Positions 1-15,300 of a stretch of 64,000 nucleotides of DNA are shown here, piece after piece (within the stretch, counting starts at the first letter, position 1; the number at the start of each line of letters is the position of its first letter). The translations under genes were made by a program, and so were the position numbers. The notes under the pieces are model-generated. The model searched no databases, was not told the origin of the DNA, and was given only the letters and a program-made list of their open reading frames with translations. This stretch comes from Ampullaceana balthica (lineage: Eukaryota > Mollusca > Gastropoda > Lymnaeidae). The stretch lies in assembly GCA_944989445.1 (NCBI GenBank), contig CALYLW010000427.1, forward strand, positions 348,501 through 412,500. Reading direction: 5' to 3'.

Positions 1-183
1 AATATTATGGTTAAGAGACTACAGAATATAACTAGGATACATTATTTATTTTCTACTGTCTTGACCCTAACATATTTTTAAAAGAGTTATCTCAGAGAAC
101 ACAATTTTTACCATCATTCAGCTGATTTTTATATGTGATGATAATATAACCTGCATTTCTAATGTTCAAAAATCCTAACCAAC

Positions 184-327
184 CTGTAGGTTCATGGATG
201 AATCATCCAGACTCTGCAACACCTCATCCACTGCTCCCAGTATAAAGCCTCTGTTGGATGTTCCTTTCATGTATGACTGAACATTAAATTTCATGTTGCT
301 CCATGTTTCTTCCACCTCCCTCACACC
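184..327 (-). CDS. DNAH10: DNAH10 exon 28 (last exon inside the window)
   Basis: 144 nt, phase 0 to 0. Encodes WSNMKFNVQSYMKGTSNRGF then ILGAVDEVLQSLDD, classic linker sequence. Donor GTTGGT. Bases 1-183 are the next intron. Confidence 0.92.
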
Positions 328-3300
328 CTGTTGATAAACAAATAATACAACTTCAGATGCAGACATTATTAATTATATATATCAAAGTACATCCTTAATC
401 TTTTCATTTCTTTTGTGTGTGTGTGTGTGTGTGTGGGAAAGAGGGGGGAGGGGGGAGTGACTCTGAAATTATCAACCAAAATTGTTATATAAAAGTAATT
501 CTGAGCCATATGCAAGTTTAAAACAGTCTATTTTCAAACTATTAGATATTTTTAAAAAATTGTTACTTTCATCAGGTTAATCATATTTTTATGTCACAAT
601 TTCTGATGAACATTTTTATTGACCTTTTCAATGCCCATTTCTTTAGAAGCACAGGTGACAATTTCAGCTATGGTATCTCTGTAGCGGTGTAGCTCCATTG
701 CAAAGATATTTGACAGAGTGAATGTGTCAGGATTCATGTCAAATTTCTGTCCAGTTTTGGCCATAAGTTCTTTCCAGTGACGGTCCCTTAAGGCTTCATG
801 TTTTAAGTCCCCAAACAATGGAAGAGAGTCTCTGAATTCTTTCATTTTGTCCTCCAAGCAACGAGCAACTGCCATTTGTCGAATGTCTCTAGGAAGTTTC
901 CTTAATGTTTTTAAGAACCCTTCAATGCCATCTTGCAGAATCTGAACATTTAGATTGACCCACAAGGTCTCAGACCACTGTTCCCTGGCCACCTAATCAA
1001 TGTAAACAAAATAAAGTAGTTAACAAAATAGTTTTAGAGGTAGCAAACTACATGTACGTTAAAATAAATAATTTTAACAGTGAGAGAGATAAAACTGATT
1101 TCATAAATGAGGGCTATTATGTATAATTTTTTACCTACTTTTACAATATCAATTTTCACATCAGTGTTATTTCTCAATGTTATGATTTTGGTCTATTTGA
1201 TTTATTGTAAAGCATGATACCATGCCACTAAACAACAAGTAGAACAAATTAATCAGTTATTTCTTTATCTCTATGCTTGTAAAATCACACCCTAGATTTT
1301 TATTACAAGCCTTCCCATAAATGTACAACAATTATTCTATAAAAAGAAAAAAACAGAACATTTGTTTGTTGGCTACCTTCTGTTCTGTGTACAGTTGGTA
1401 AATTGATTCCAGACCAGACATCTCTTTCTGGACTTTCAACATCTCTGGGTACATTGTGATGGGCAGCTCAAAAAGTTTTTCAGCATTGGTCAGTTCTTGT
1501 TTGTTGGTCTCCAGCTCATGGACTTCCTCTTTGTAGAGCTTCAGCAACTCAACACCTGTGGTGGATAGCATTAAATTACAACTCTGTAAGTCATCAAATT
1601 ATTTGTGCCTCTTTATTCAAGGCCTTTAATAGTGAGCCTAAACATGCTTAGGTAAATAGCTATAGAAACAGAGTATTTTGATATATAAAGACTAAAATAG
1701 CCTTTTAAATTTAGAGATTATTATTAAAACAGTTGTTATGAATGAATGTTGAGTTCATTAATTTAGTTGAAGTTACCATAGTTGTTATAATTTAAAGATT
1801 ATTCTTAAAAAAATTGTAATACATTATTTTAAAATTTTATTTGAATTATTTTATTTTAAATTTAGCCACCATATTTAAAGCAAAAAGAAAATAAATTTGT
1901 TTTTTTTCAGTGTCTCAAATAATCTTTACAAGACTGATTGGAGATTTTTTTATCTATGTTACAATAATAACATTAAAGAAATATTTCAAGACCTTTATCC
2001 AAATCTTCCCCAACTGCTCCAGGACCTTCCAGTAAAAATCTGTCAGAAAAGTCTGTAAGAGCTTTTTTAAAGTCTGTTATTTGATCTTGTGTGATCTAGT
2101 TAAAAACAAATGTGGTTTAATTTGGATTAAAATAAATAACAACTTAATTTTGTTTGTTGACATGATACATATCAATTGCATTGAATTATTTAAATTATAG
2201 GCACAATTCATATTGGTGTCAAAACATTCTTATAAGAAATAAACTGAAATTTAGAAAAAAAAGAAAGAAAAAAACAACAACAGACAAACAATATATCATA
2301 TGTGATTTTACAGTTTTGGATTTACTGCAGATTTCGGTAATGTAAAAAATTAAGTATTAGCAGATTAAACCAAACCCAAGCTAACACTTTAAATATGTTG
2401 AGAGGGTTCTAGTGTGTAACTGAGAGTAACAAATATCTAAGTTAAAAAAAATCGCAACTAGAACAAACTTTCTTACATACCTCTGTGAACTTTCTCTTGA
2501 CTTTCACTAGACTGGCATCAATATTCTTGGATTTAAGGACCAGGTCTTCCCAAATTTGAGGCAGTTGAGCTTCAAGTTCTTGTTCTTTTTCATCAATCTT
2601 TTTTTCAATAATAATTTCATTATAAATTAAAATACAGATTTATAATGTTAGACTTAGGGCTCACTTAAATTCAAATGAAAAACAATCCAAAATATATTTC
2701 ATGGTTAATGAAAAATTAAAATCTATTTATCTTAAAATAAAATGTGTCTATTTATATTCAGGAAAAGTTATAAAGAAGTTCAAACAAAGCATGATAAGCT
2801 GACATAAACTGACATCAAACTGACATTAAACTTACATGTATATTGTACATGGCCAGTGTTCTGTACCTCTCCTGAATCTCTGCAATTTTGGTCATGATGT
2901 CAAGTGACATTGACTTAATGTCTGAGATGGTGGAAAGAACAAATTTGAGGTCATCCAGGGTTGATGGAGTTTGTTCTAGGTCATCAGATTTATCCTTTAG
3001 AAAATTGAAATTTAGAAAAGTAGTTACTTAGATGAATTAAAATTATGGATTGTTAAACACTCTTAGCATCTATGAAATCTTCCAAACCTTAAACATGCAT
3101 GTATGTTTGTCTTGAATCTTATGACTACTTACATAAATTGGTTTTGAAAATAAGAACAGAGGGTAATCTATGGGGACTCAGTTTTGACATAAAGTTCTAT
3201 ACAAAATATCATTTAATTATGTTTTATTGAGCTTACATCAAGGAGCTTGTGTGTGCTTGTCAGCATCTCCTTAGCTGAATCCTGGAGTAATTTTCCAATA

Positions 3301-6300
3301 GTTTTGATCCATTCCCTTGCATGATCTTTAACTGCACCTGCGAGCTGAGCCATATGCAGACGAATACAATCCTGATCTCGAAAATCACTCATGGCATTAA
3401 TCTCTTCAATAGTTTTGTAGTAGAGCTGAAGTCTATCATCAAACTCAACAGAACTTGGGTTCCTCTGCATCCACTTCTCTGCTACTGCTTGCTGTACACA
3501 TAAAAGAGAATGAATATATCAAATGCTCAACAGAGGCTCAACAGAGGCTTTACCAGACATTAAATGTATTCATTATCTGTTAATAATGTCTTTTGTTTAA
3601 AATGAAAAAAGTTAATTAAACCTTTAAAACTTACTGTAAAGAAGTGGTTGTTAGGATTGTATTTCTCTCTTTTAAAACATTCATGGTAAAATAAGAAACT
3701 ACCTTAGTATACAGTACATTAATATTTTTTATTTATTTTACTATTTTTTATGTAATTTATAAATAAATTAATAGTCGAATTAAATGTTATACCTTGTCAA
3801 CTTTCCAAATATTTCTATATTTCTTCCACCTAGTCAAAAATCTCCTTAGGTCAGTTAAAGTTCCCTTGATGTCATTCTGAACTTTTTGGATGGTCTCAAT
3901 GATGTCCTGATTCAAGGCCATGTCCATGAAAAAACTGAACACAAAAAGTTCATCTTCCCCATCAACTTTCTGGGGCTGGCTCTCCTGGCAGCTGCCATTT
4001 AGCCACCGGATAAAACACTTTGATCTAAAAAATTAAGAAAAAGTTTTATGTATGAGGTAATATCACATAAATGTGTAGTAATTAAATTATTTTAGTTATG
4101 TTGTTTTATTTTTACACAATTTTTTACTTTTATTTTTTTTTACCTGACAAATAAAACAATACTTCATTACCATTTAATCTCATAAAACAAATACAAAATA
4201 AATTTGATTAAACTTTATCAAATCTAACTGAAAACCAACCAAACAAATTTTATAGTAATATTATAGGAAGCAATATACACATTTTATCAATAATATTTTG
4301 TAACAAAAGAGAAATTTATCTGAACTAGTAAAATCTATAGTCAGATACCAACCCTTCAAGGCAATCCCTGACACACTGAACAGTAAGTTTATAGACTTCG
4401 TTGGCTTGTGGATGTAAGACAACATCAGGTGGGGCCAGCAAGGACTCCACTTGGAATAGAGGGATATTTGTCTTGAGAGCTGCACTGAACTTCACCAGAT
4501 TGTTGAGGGTCATCTAAAACATTGGTGTTTAATAAAACCAATCAAATCATGTTAAAAACTTTTATAACTTAGCTGTTTAACACTGTAATAATAAAAATTC
4601 AATTAATGAAAATAAATGAATAAAAAATGTATTCACAATATGTTATAAAATTCAAAGATATATTATTTATCTTTCTATGAACTTTAAAATATGACAACAA
4701 TAGGTAATGTAAGAAAAAAATTTTAATAACTAATTCTTGCCTTAGTAAGTGCTTCAAAGACTTTTCTCTCCCAGAATGCATAATAACGGGCCATCTTTGG
4801 TGAACGACCCGTGTTTGTGTGAACAACTAAGCCCTCCATTTTTGTCAACAGAGGTCCAATTGCTCTATATTTGCGAGCCATAATCTCCAGGTCCTTAACT
4901 CTTTCTTGTTCAATATACTCAAAATATTCCTGTAATGAAAAAGACCACACAAAAAATTTAATTGAACATTTTATTTAATTAAAGCATAAGCTGTGACATA
5001 AAAGAGTTTTCAAAAATAAACTGTAAATTCCAGTTTAGGAAAGGCTGTCAGACTTATGACCAAAACCCACAATGAGTTCAGGTTCTTATGGTTTTCATCA
5101 TGTAAGAAAGGCTGTCAGACTTGTCTTATCTATACAGACGCTCCTTCTATGCAGAAGATAGTTGCGTCCACAGACCATGACAGATGATCTGTTTGGCAAG
5201 TGATGCAGCGCTCACAGGCCACGGCTTTGTGGGTTCCACGCATTACCCAGCCGCCTAACTACATGTAGTGTTAGGTACCCATTCGGAGCGGGGTGACTCA
5301 GGGACGCCCTAAGCCCCGGGAACAAACCCTTGCCTTCACACGGATTCGAACCCGTGACCATCGGTACGACAGTCCAGTGCGCTGCCACTCGACCACCGCG
5401 TCCCCTTATGACTTATGACCAAAACCCACAATGAGTTCAGGTTCATGTGAAGCGAAAACAAATTATAAATATTTTCTAAAATAAATATTTAAAATGTTGG
5501 CTTTCAGTTGACAGATATAGCAATCACTTTTTACATGTTTGAATCTTAATACTGTTGGGCAAAGCTTTTACCTTGCAAGAATGTAAATGCCCTGGATACT
5601 TGGGTTTAGGTGTCTTAAACAAGTTAGCGTGTTCAATAATACTCAGGCGTTGGTTGATGTCTCTGGCATTTTTCTGAATTTGATGCACCAAGGACTCAAA
5701 TTTGGCAATGGCCTGGAAGAATATTGAGGTAGCTGGTTATTTTTAATGTTTTTGTTGTAAACAATTTTTCACTTCCTTATTTTACAAAGGAAAGGTATAT
5801 GGTTTTATTAGATACTTAGTTGGAAAATAAATAGTAATTGTCCATTAATGTGAATTATTCTCTAAAATGACAAAATATTATTAACTGACCAGAATAAACT
5901 AAATGATGATAATAGATAATACTGACTGAGTCACATTTAGAAATGTAATCATTAATGCCTAGAGAGTTCCAGTTCAAGCGTTTTGAACCTGGACGAAGCA
6001 TTCTTCTTAGATCTCTTTTGTGGTCTTCAAGAAGTGTTGCCTGTTAAACAAATTTTTTAAAATTATAATTTTTTTTAAGTTATAAAATGAAATAATAATA
6101 ATTTTAAATGTTGGGAAAAGGTATGTTATGGTATAATTTTGATTTTAAAAAGAAAAACTGTTTTAAAAAAAATATTTAATTAAACTGTGTCAACACCTAC
6201 CTCTGCATAGTCCAGAGAAGCCAGCACAGCATGATAGCGATGTAACATACGGGACAATCCATCAACATATCGAATGTACTTTTCTTCCTAATTAAATAAA

Positions 6301-9300
6301 AGTAAACAACAAAATCAAAGTAAGCCTACCTCTTATTACAAGAAGGGAACTTTTAAGCAAAGTAAATATTTAATAATTAATTACATACCTGCAAAGCAAC
6401 ATTCCTTGCAAGTTCTGGGACTGTAAAGCCAAGTGATTCAACATACTTGGTTTCTGCTATGATTTCTGCCAGTCTAAGGTCAAAGTCCACCACATATTTA
6501 GCTTCTGTGTTCATTACTGGTGGAGAGCATGGAAAAACTAATGACTTCAAATTTCAAGATACATTTACGATGTTGCATGCCATGTTGTAGGATGAAAATT
6601 GGTACTAATTTTCTTAATACATCAATTACATCAAATTATATATAAAATAAAAATGAATGGGACGTTAATTTTATGATTTCAATTTTTACACACAAAAACT
6701 AATACATGTAGATTCAAATGAATTCCAGCAGTGTAATATCAAGTAGAAATATTCCAGATCTTTAATTAGTTTTTCTGGATCTGGAGACCAATGAGTTAAT
6801 AAGCCATTTGAAGACCTCAAGAGCAGAATCGGCTATGTGACATTTTTGTAGTTATGAGATTAAAAATTTTAAAGATCAAAATTATACAGAATAATTATTT
6901 ATTGACCAAATACATTTGAATTTTTCATAGGGTTAGAGATCTTATTTACCCATTTTCTCACTCAGAACATTCTCTTTTTTACCCTCTATCGGGGAAGGGG
7001 GGTGGGGGATAGCTTAAAATTTTCTAAAATGTCATAGGGTCGTTTTTTTCATTTGAGGTGTTCATTTTTAAACATAACTTGTCACAAATTATTTATGGCT
7101 GCCATTCCACGCAAAATGTAAAAAAAAATCATTTCTAGTTCTTCTCTTCAAAACATGAATCTGATCATACACTTCATACTTAAATACCAAAAATAGTAGC
7201 ATTTAAAAAAATTTCATGCAAGAGCTAAACTTGAGAAATGGCATAATTAATAAATGATTTAAATGTTTAAAAAAAAAGGTTAATGTGAACTAAAGAAAAT
7301 TATAAAATATAATGAAAATAAAAAAATATTTCTCCTAATTCTAGAGAAGCCCAATGAAAAGATTTTGAGAAGATGTAATATTTTTTTTTGCTCTTTTATT
7401 TTTTAACATAAGTAATTTTGCATCTGCTGATGCAATGGGTACCATATTTCAAATATAGTTTGACTAGTAAGAATGACTCAAGCTTTAAGTGATTTTCAAG
7501 TGTTTCAAAAAACTCTAAACTCATTTTGTCATTTTCTGATTTAAAATATATCGTTAGAATTTAATAAGAAAAGAATAATTATCAGAAAATATTACTATAG
7601 AGTTTTAAAAGGTTTTTGTGTATATGAATTGTTTGTGAACAAAATATTATATAATAAATATCTATCAATATAAATAGTTAAACAGAATTTTAGATAATTC
7701 TGGAAAGTACATGGACATATTTAAATATTTCATTCCAAAAGAAAAAAAAGAGAAAATGAAAGCTTATTATTTAAGTATTGGTCCTAACCTTAAAACTTTT
7801 AAACATTTTAATTCATTATGACTAATTTCTTCACATTCTTTTTGAAAAGTTCTTCTTTCTTTAACGGAATCTAATTTCATTTAAATTTCTAAACATTTGC
7901 ATACTAGTGAAATAAGAAAATTAAAGAAAGAAGAATTTGCTGTTTTAAATTCAAATTTGACCAGCGTATTTTTTTTTATAATTTAAAGTTAAACAAATTA
8001 ACAAAACTATCTATAACAAGAAACTGTAAAGAGAAAACATAATAAATTAAACATAGTATATTTAGTTGTATTTTTGTTTCTTTTTGTAATTTAAATTTAA
8101 TTAAAGATTCAGCTAAATTTGTATACATAAATGAAATAAGGCATTATAGCCTACATGAAAAAATAAGAAGAAATTCAAGATAAAGGAAATAACTAGTAGG
8201 GATTCTTATATAGTGTGTGTTATTTGAAAACATGTTTTTCAATTAAATTTAATTTACGCATTTCCCACACAATTTTGACAAGGTCATTTCTAGTATCATT
8301 CAGTGGGTTAATTTAATTTTTATAAGAAATATTGAAGCATGGAGTATTGCAACAGTCCCAAAAAGGGCCTGAAAGTCTAAAAAATGTTTGACCCAAAAGG
8401 TCAGTCACAATACACTAAACACAGTCAATGACCAAAGTAAACAGTTTTCAAAATAGTGTAACTTGGCATCAGATTATTTCAGCGCTTCTTATGAAACTGT
8501 ATAAATAATATTAAGTTTTCAATATACACACATGTCTTATCTATACAGACGCTCCTTCTATACAGCAGATTAATGCGTCCACAGACCAAGACTGACCATG
8601 CCGGTTTGTTGGCAAGTGATGCAGCATTCACAGGCCACGGCTATAAGGGTTCCACGCATTACCCAGCCACCTTCAGTATTTATGGTCCTTGCAATAGTTT
8701 GATTTTTAAAAAAAATTCCAAACAGTCCTTCATATTCATTGAAGTGAAATAATAAAGGATAATAATTGACTTAATGTTAAAAGCTGCTGAAGCTTAGAAA
8801 TAGATTTTATCTTTAAACATTTTAACTAGGAAAAAAGTCAAGAAAGATATAAAAATTTAAAATAAAATAAGCCTATCCGAAAATCTAATTAAGTAAATCT
8901 AATTTAGAGTTGTTGAAAAGATGTAATTTTGCCAATAAAATGAAATAGAATTAAAAAGAAAAACTTATCAAAATAAAACTTACACTGCAAAGCCATTTCA
9001 GTTGGTGCATTTTTTTCTTTCATGATTCCTAATATTTATAACACAACAGATACATTTTTGGAAACCATCAACAACGACTAATCTCCAAATTTAAGTACTT
9101 ATAAGTTACAGACTAATGAAGCAGATAAAGAAGTGTTATTTCAACAAATCTAATGCCACATTTAAAAACAATCACTTTCTTTTTCAATTCTAAAAAAAGA
9201 AAAATTGATTTAAAAAATAAATAGTTTGTAAAGACAAATTATTTTTTAAAATTTCTAATCATTTCATTGAAAGAGGAGAACATATCTGTATTATTCATTA

Positions 9301-12300
9301 AAGTTGTAATTAGAGAGAGAGAGAGAAAGTCGTAATTGAACAAAAAATTAAACATTTTTCAAACTAGGCCCACAAAAATGTTAAATTAGCCTATGTGAAA
9401 AAATGTATTTTCCCTATCATAAATAACTACATGTACATGATGTCACTATAGTCGTTTAAATAGCCTTGAACAGATTCAACAATTTAATTTTGTAAATATA
9501 TATTAGGTTTTTAATCATAAATTAAGATATGATATCAAATAATTTTGAGTATATGATTGCAAACTCATCTTTTATAACTTGTTTATTAAAAGGACATTAA
9601 GCAATTCAATTAACAGCTTAATCTGCTAGTCAGGGTATTATAAAACAAAGTTATCCCATTATGAGTAACATTCTATCTACCTTGAATCTCTCCTTCAGAG
9701 TTCCTATCATCTGTTGTCTCCCCTAGGGCTGTGGAGGCCTGTTGAGCTGTTATAGAAGATTGGGGAGTTCTTTTGACTAGAAGGTTCCTTTTAAGCAGTC
9801 CTGGCAATGTTGATTCCACATTTTCTTTCCACTGTTCATACTTTGAGTCCTCAAATGCCCGCATGTTTCTGGCTACTGAAAGGTACTTAGACCTTGTCTA
9901 CAATTTTAACAAACAAATAAATACATTGCCTGAGATAAATATTATTTATACATTGGTAATAGCTATTTATGGCAATTTTGGTGAATTAATTTTATTTTAA
10001 AGAAAATTGGAATATTTTGTTTCGAAATTCCTTATAATGACTGTTAAAACCAACTGTTTCCTTTTTTTTTAATCATCAGGTGATGTTGCCATAAATATTC
10101 AACAGATCATAAAGAGAACAACACATTTAAAATTTAATAATAGCACAAGGAAGTACAGCCTAAACTGAGCCTGCAGGCAGCTGAATAAAATGTCTTGTTA
10201 GTTCTTTCAACTTAAAAAGAATAAGAAAGTTGGCTTATTTTAGTTTTTTTTGTTTTTTTGTTTAAATCGTACTGACTTACTGATCTTCCCATATCTGTCA
10301 CCATCATCTCCTCCAAAGTTTGAAATCTGATGACAGTGTGTTTGATGCGATGGAATAAAGATCTTGTCCAGAATATGGTACCTGCAATGGGGGGATAGTT
10401 TTTGTTGAGAGAAGGACCTTCTTTGAATTCTTTGAAAAGTTGATCCATGGTGTCCACCTGAAATTGATGATTGGCATGTCTTAGCAAAAAAATATATGAA
10501 AATGTGTCTAACAATACGTGGGTGAAAACATTAACAAATGAAGCAACTAAACAACAAAACATGCCAAGAAGCCTTCTTTAGCCAACAAACAAGTACCAAG
10601 TCAAGTAATAAATTAATTATTATGAAAAGCAATATCGTAGAAGACAGTAACAGTAACATAGTTGCATCCTCATTTCTTCTTTTCCTTCTGCATAACTTGA
10701 TTGAAGACCCTCACCCCATATATACTAAATTAATTTAATAGTTATTTAACTGATTCAATGCACTGTTGCTGCAGTACGTAGCAAAAATACTTTTTAACAA
10801 TTCTATTTTACACTATATAGAGTAGCTTAAGATCAATAAAGTAAATAGTCAAAATAGCAAATAAAGGTCCACCCTTAATAACTATATAAGTTTAAAAGTG
10901 TTATAGCTGGACTTAAAAGTAACTATTCTGATCATTTACTGTATAGGTCATAAGCTAATTATTGTATATACAGCATAAATAGAGTTTAAAAAAAAGTATT
11001 TTCACTTTTATGGATCATTAAGATAAGTTAAAATTAATTTTTTAATCATTGTTTTTGCAATGACAAAGGTGTGATAATTTATTGCAAAAAAAAATAATAA
11101 AAAGTGCCTTTTATTTGGTGTCCATCTGATATTTTATTTTTTATAAACAGAAAACATGGTGGGGAAAAACACCTAAATAACCCCAGCTTTTACCTCTTTT
11201 CCATATTGCACTAAGATATCTTTGAACTTTTGCATCATTTGGTTATTGATTGCTTCTCGTGACCTCAGGTGCTTGAAATTTAGCAACATGTCAAATGCAC
11301 CTTCAGCAGATCTGAGAGATTTGAAAGATTCATCAATGAACGCTTTAGCCTCATTTTCAATCTCTGTAACCTCCTTGTGGAAATTTGTTATTAATCTCTT
11401 CCATTGCTGGCTATCTTTAAGGCTAAATGCATCAAATCTAATCTGAAAAGATATAAAACATTATACAGCATGTAACAAAATATTTGTGAAACAAAGTTTA
11501 TCACCTAATAAAGCTACGAGAGGCTACTCTGTTGGACTTGTTTCCCTATTTCACCTGTTTAATTGGATCAACGAGCTGATCCACCCTGAGTATGACTTCC
11601 TCTATACGACCAGGATCTCCAGTGACAGCCTTCAGCTCTGGGCCAAAGATATTGTAAAACTCCTCCAGAACCTGAAGAAAAATAACGATTTCTTTTAGAA
11701 TGACGGAAATAAATCTGAACAAAACTTTACAACAAAATATTAAAATCTAGAAAGTGGTGGAAAGAAATCTTTTAATTACAAACATAATTTTTTAATGTGT
11801 ATTGTTGTCACCTTGATTGGAATATTAAATAGTCAGTTCATGAAATAATACACATGTTCAAAAACAGATAGCAATCAACTAAATCTTAAAAAGGAAAAAA
11901 AAATGACAATATGATTTCTGTTATTTTTGTCCAAGTTTTAACTATAACGTCCATGTTGCTATAATTTAAATGCTATTGTTGAACAGGTATTATAAATAAA
12001 TGAGCCAAGACTGCTTAAGCCCATAGAGACTTTATTTGACATATGTCATTATTCTTATAACAAAACTAACCTGTGCAATGTCATGGAGCTCTACACATAT
12101 GGACTTCATGTAGTCTGTGCGTTCAAAAAGTTTTTTCCTGTCAAATTCCCAGCGTTGATCTCGACCTGAATTTTCAATTTTCTGGCGCACTTCCAGATAG
12201 ACCTCTTGCCATGTTGTCAGCATCTTAGCAGCCTCTGATGTTCTCTGCTTCACTTCTTCTGGGGGCAGGCTGAAAGGGAAGACAATTGGAATATTAGTCA

Positions 12301-15300
12301 AAAGAATTCTAGAAGCAATATTTAGAGTCCTTGCCAAATCCTTGCCTTCACATGGATTCAAACCCGTGACCATCGGAACGCCAGTCGAGTGCGCTGCCAC
12401 TCGACCACCGTGTCCTTTAGAAACAAACTGTAACTATTTATGAAATTTAACACCAAATCAAGAACATAATTTTAGTGAGCTGAAATAAAAAGGTAAACAT
12501 TTAAGTCATTGATGTTTCATTAAAACTGTAACAGAGGAACAGAATTCTAAATAAGTACCTACAACAACAATTAGTCTATTGCAACGTGAGTTTGATAACA
12601 ATGTAAGGTTAAAAATGTATCTGTTCATCTTCTGTTGTCTATTAAAGAGCAACTCACTCATATAGTTCCTGCACATTGATGACCCGAGCGACACGTTCAG
12701 CCAGTTCCCAAGCAATTCTCTCCATTAGGGGCACCATCCTCTCATCCTTGTTGTAGTGCCTAGATATGATCCACACCATTCTCAAAGCATTCATCATTGA
12801 TGGAATGGTTTCAGTCACCACCTGGGCAATCAAAGTCAACACAAAACTTAACAACTATGACTAGAGAAGAAAAATAAAATTATTTTGATGCTTTTATTTC
12901 ATTGGATAGAAAAGTTAGGTGCTGTCAAAAGATTCTTAGAAGTTTATTCAATATACATGTACAAGCATATCACCTGTCAAAAATGAAGGAAGTTTTCAGC
13001 TGAAATCTATTTATTTTGAAAAAATGCACTTTTTTTAGGCGCCGACCTTTTTCAAAAGCCCATCTAACTTGTACTTGTTTGATATATACGAAATATTAAA
13101 GTTTCTGAAATGTACACAAAGTATTTTATAATAGGGGTTGTAGGGTGCCTACGGCGCCCCCTTTGTTTTTTGATTTGATAATTAACCATCATCAAATCCT
13201 CTTTTTACATTGTTCCCTTTTCCAAAATTAAAATATGAGCTAAAACAATGACTTCATATAATATTTTTTTACAGCGCATCTTTAATTTGCACACCTTTTG
13301 ATGCATTGGTGCATTAATTTGGTGCGCTGCTTTCTAAAATTAGTAGCGTCATGGACAGACACTACAGAGTGACATTGCAAATTATATTGTTTAATTATAA
13401 TCGACACTGTCCTGAACATTTCCTGAGTATATTTCATTTGTTATTAGAACCAAGAAAGCCTCAAAATCTCTTCAACAATAAATTAAAAGAAAAATGTAAA
13501 AATGTAAAAATGTTAAAATGTAAAAATGTAACTAAAATGTCAATAATGAATCCTTCATATTTACAACATTTGACATTAGAGCTTTGCCGAACTTAAACTG
13601 TAACCACAAGAGTCTGGAGTAGGGTCCAAATGCTTCCTACTAGATTATTCCAACATTTGTTGAAACACTGTTATTAAAAATTTTTGTTTTGCATGGAAGT
13701 TAATTACTTGTACTTGTAGCATTTAAATTTTGAAAATAAACATAGAAACGTTCAAAAGGCTAAAATAATGGCATTCAAGGCAGTTAAAAACAAACCCCAT
13801 ATCGGTCATATAAATGATATCATTGTAAATACTACCCAAAGCACTGGTGGACCCATGGTGGCTGCGGATCAAAACCAGTCTCACTAATTGCCAGAGTGGG
13901 TGCCTAAGGTGGCGATGCACTTACAGTTTAGCACATATTGGTACCTTTATCACCTTCGTTAGACATCTTGACAAATTACAATTAAAAATTTTTCAAATAT
14001 TCTCCTCCCTACAAAGACTACAGCGATGACCATGCCTGTACCCAGGGGAAAAAATGCATTTTTTATTTTTTAGATTGAGGTGAAATAGAAGGCATCAATG
14101 AATCTGACAAATGAATCAGTGAGAAAGTAACATTATTTTTAATCCCTTATATTAACTTCACCGCCGTCTCATTCGTCGCCCCTCGACCGCCACTCGTTCG
14201 TCCCTCGCCCGTCCGCCCGCGGAAAAACAAAAGTCGAAAATGACCCACTTCCAGTGAAGCCATCGAGCTGAAATTTGGCACACGGACCCGTCTCACCTAA
14301 CAATGCATCGTATCAAAATTTCAGATCAATCGAACGTACCGTAATTAAATTAATGCAGTTTTAGTTTATCTATGTAAATCTCTATTTAGAATGTTTATTC
14401 GTCATCTGCTAGAGTTGACCTAGTTTTAATGCCAAGGGATATAATTTCGGTTGCAGTCTGTAAACGTTTGTCACTTTTGAACATAATCAATACTTGTAGT
14501 TATGTCTCATATATAAGGGATTTATAGTCAAACACTTTGTTTTTACGGGGTTGTTTTATTAATGGCTTGAGTTGGAATGTGGCAATAAATTTTAGATTGG
14601 TCTGACCTGGAATGTTGTACCATATGTGATATTCTTGAAGTGTCTTTCCAGTGTCGATAAGAATCTGACGTTGTCCTTGGCTTCCACATAGAATTTGTTC
14701 AGCTCTGATTGGGTGTCTTCAAAGTCCCCATCTGCTGCTATGTGAATTTCAATCATTCGAATGACCTTCACAAGATTAAAGATTAAACATAATAATGATA
14801 TATCTTTACAATTATACTGTCTCAAAAAAAGTTCTATTTACATTGGTCTTATTAAAAATATTGAAGCAGCATAAATTTCAACCATAACCACAATAAAAAA
14901 AAAGTGTAGGCACGAGGAAATAAGTGTTTGACTTAGCTGATGCCAATCAAACTGTGTCTTCAGTGAATTCAATGTCAAGTCATTTTTTGGTGAAAATCAA
15001 TCACAATTTATGGTGAAGGCTTTTTAAAAATTTTATTTTATTTTATTTTTTTATTATAAAAAAATTTCATATTCATAATATGAATCTAAGCCAGTGTTAC
15101 ATAAAATAACAAAAAATATATATACATGTACATGTACATATATAATACAATAAACAAAATATAATTTTAAAAAAAGTTTGATGTTTGATATTTTATGAAG
15201 TCTATATTTATCCTATCCCAGAGAAATAATTTCTTTATTTGTATTTACAAGGCAAAATTCAATCCCCAGTACTCACCTTTGGAATCTTTAGCTGTTCAGA

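Noticed and set aside
13351..13596. 81-codon plus frame in dynein intron 7
   Set aside because: Low-complexity Lys/Asn-rich end, next to a repeat fragment, no homology seen.
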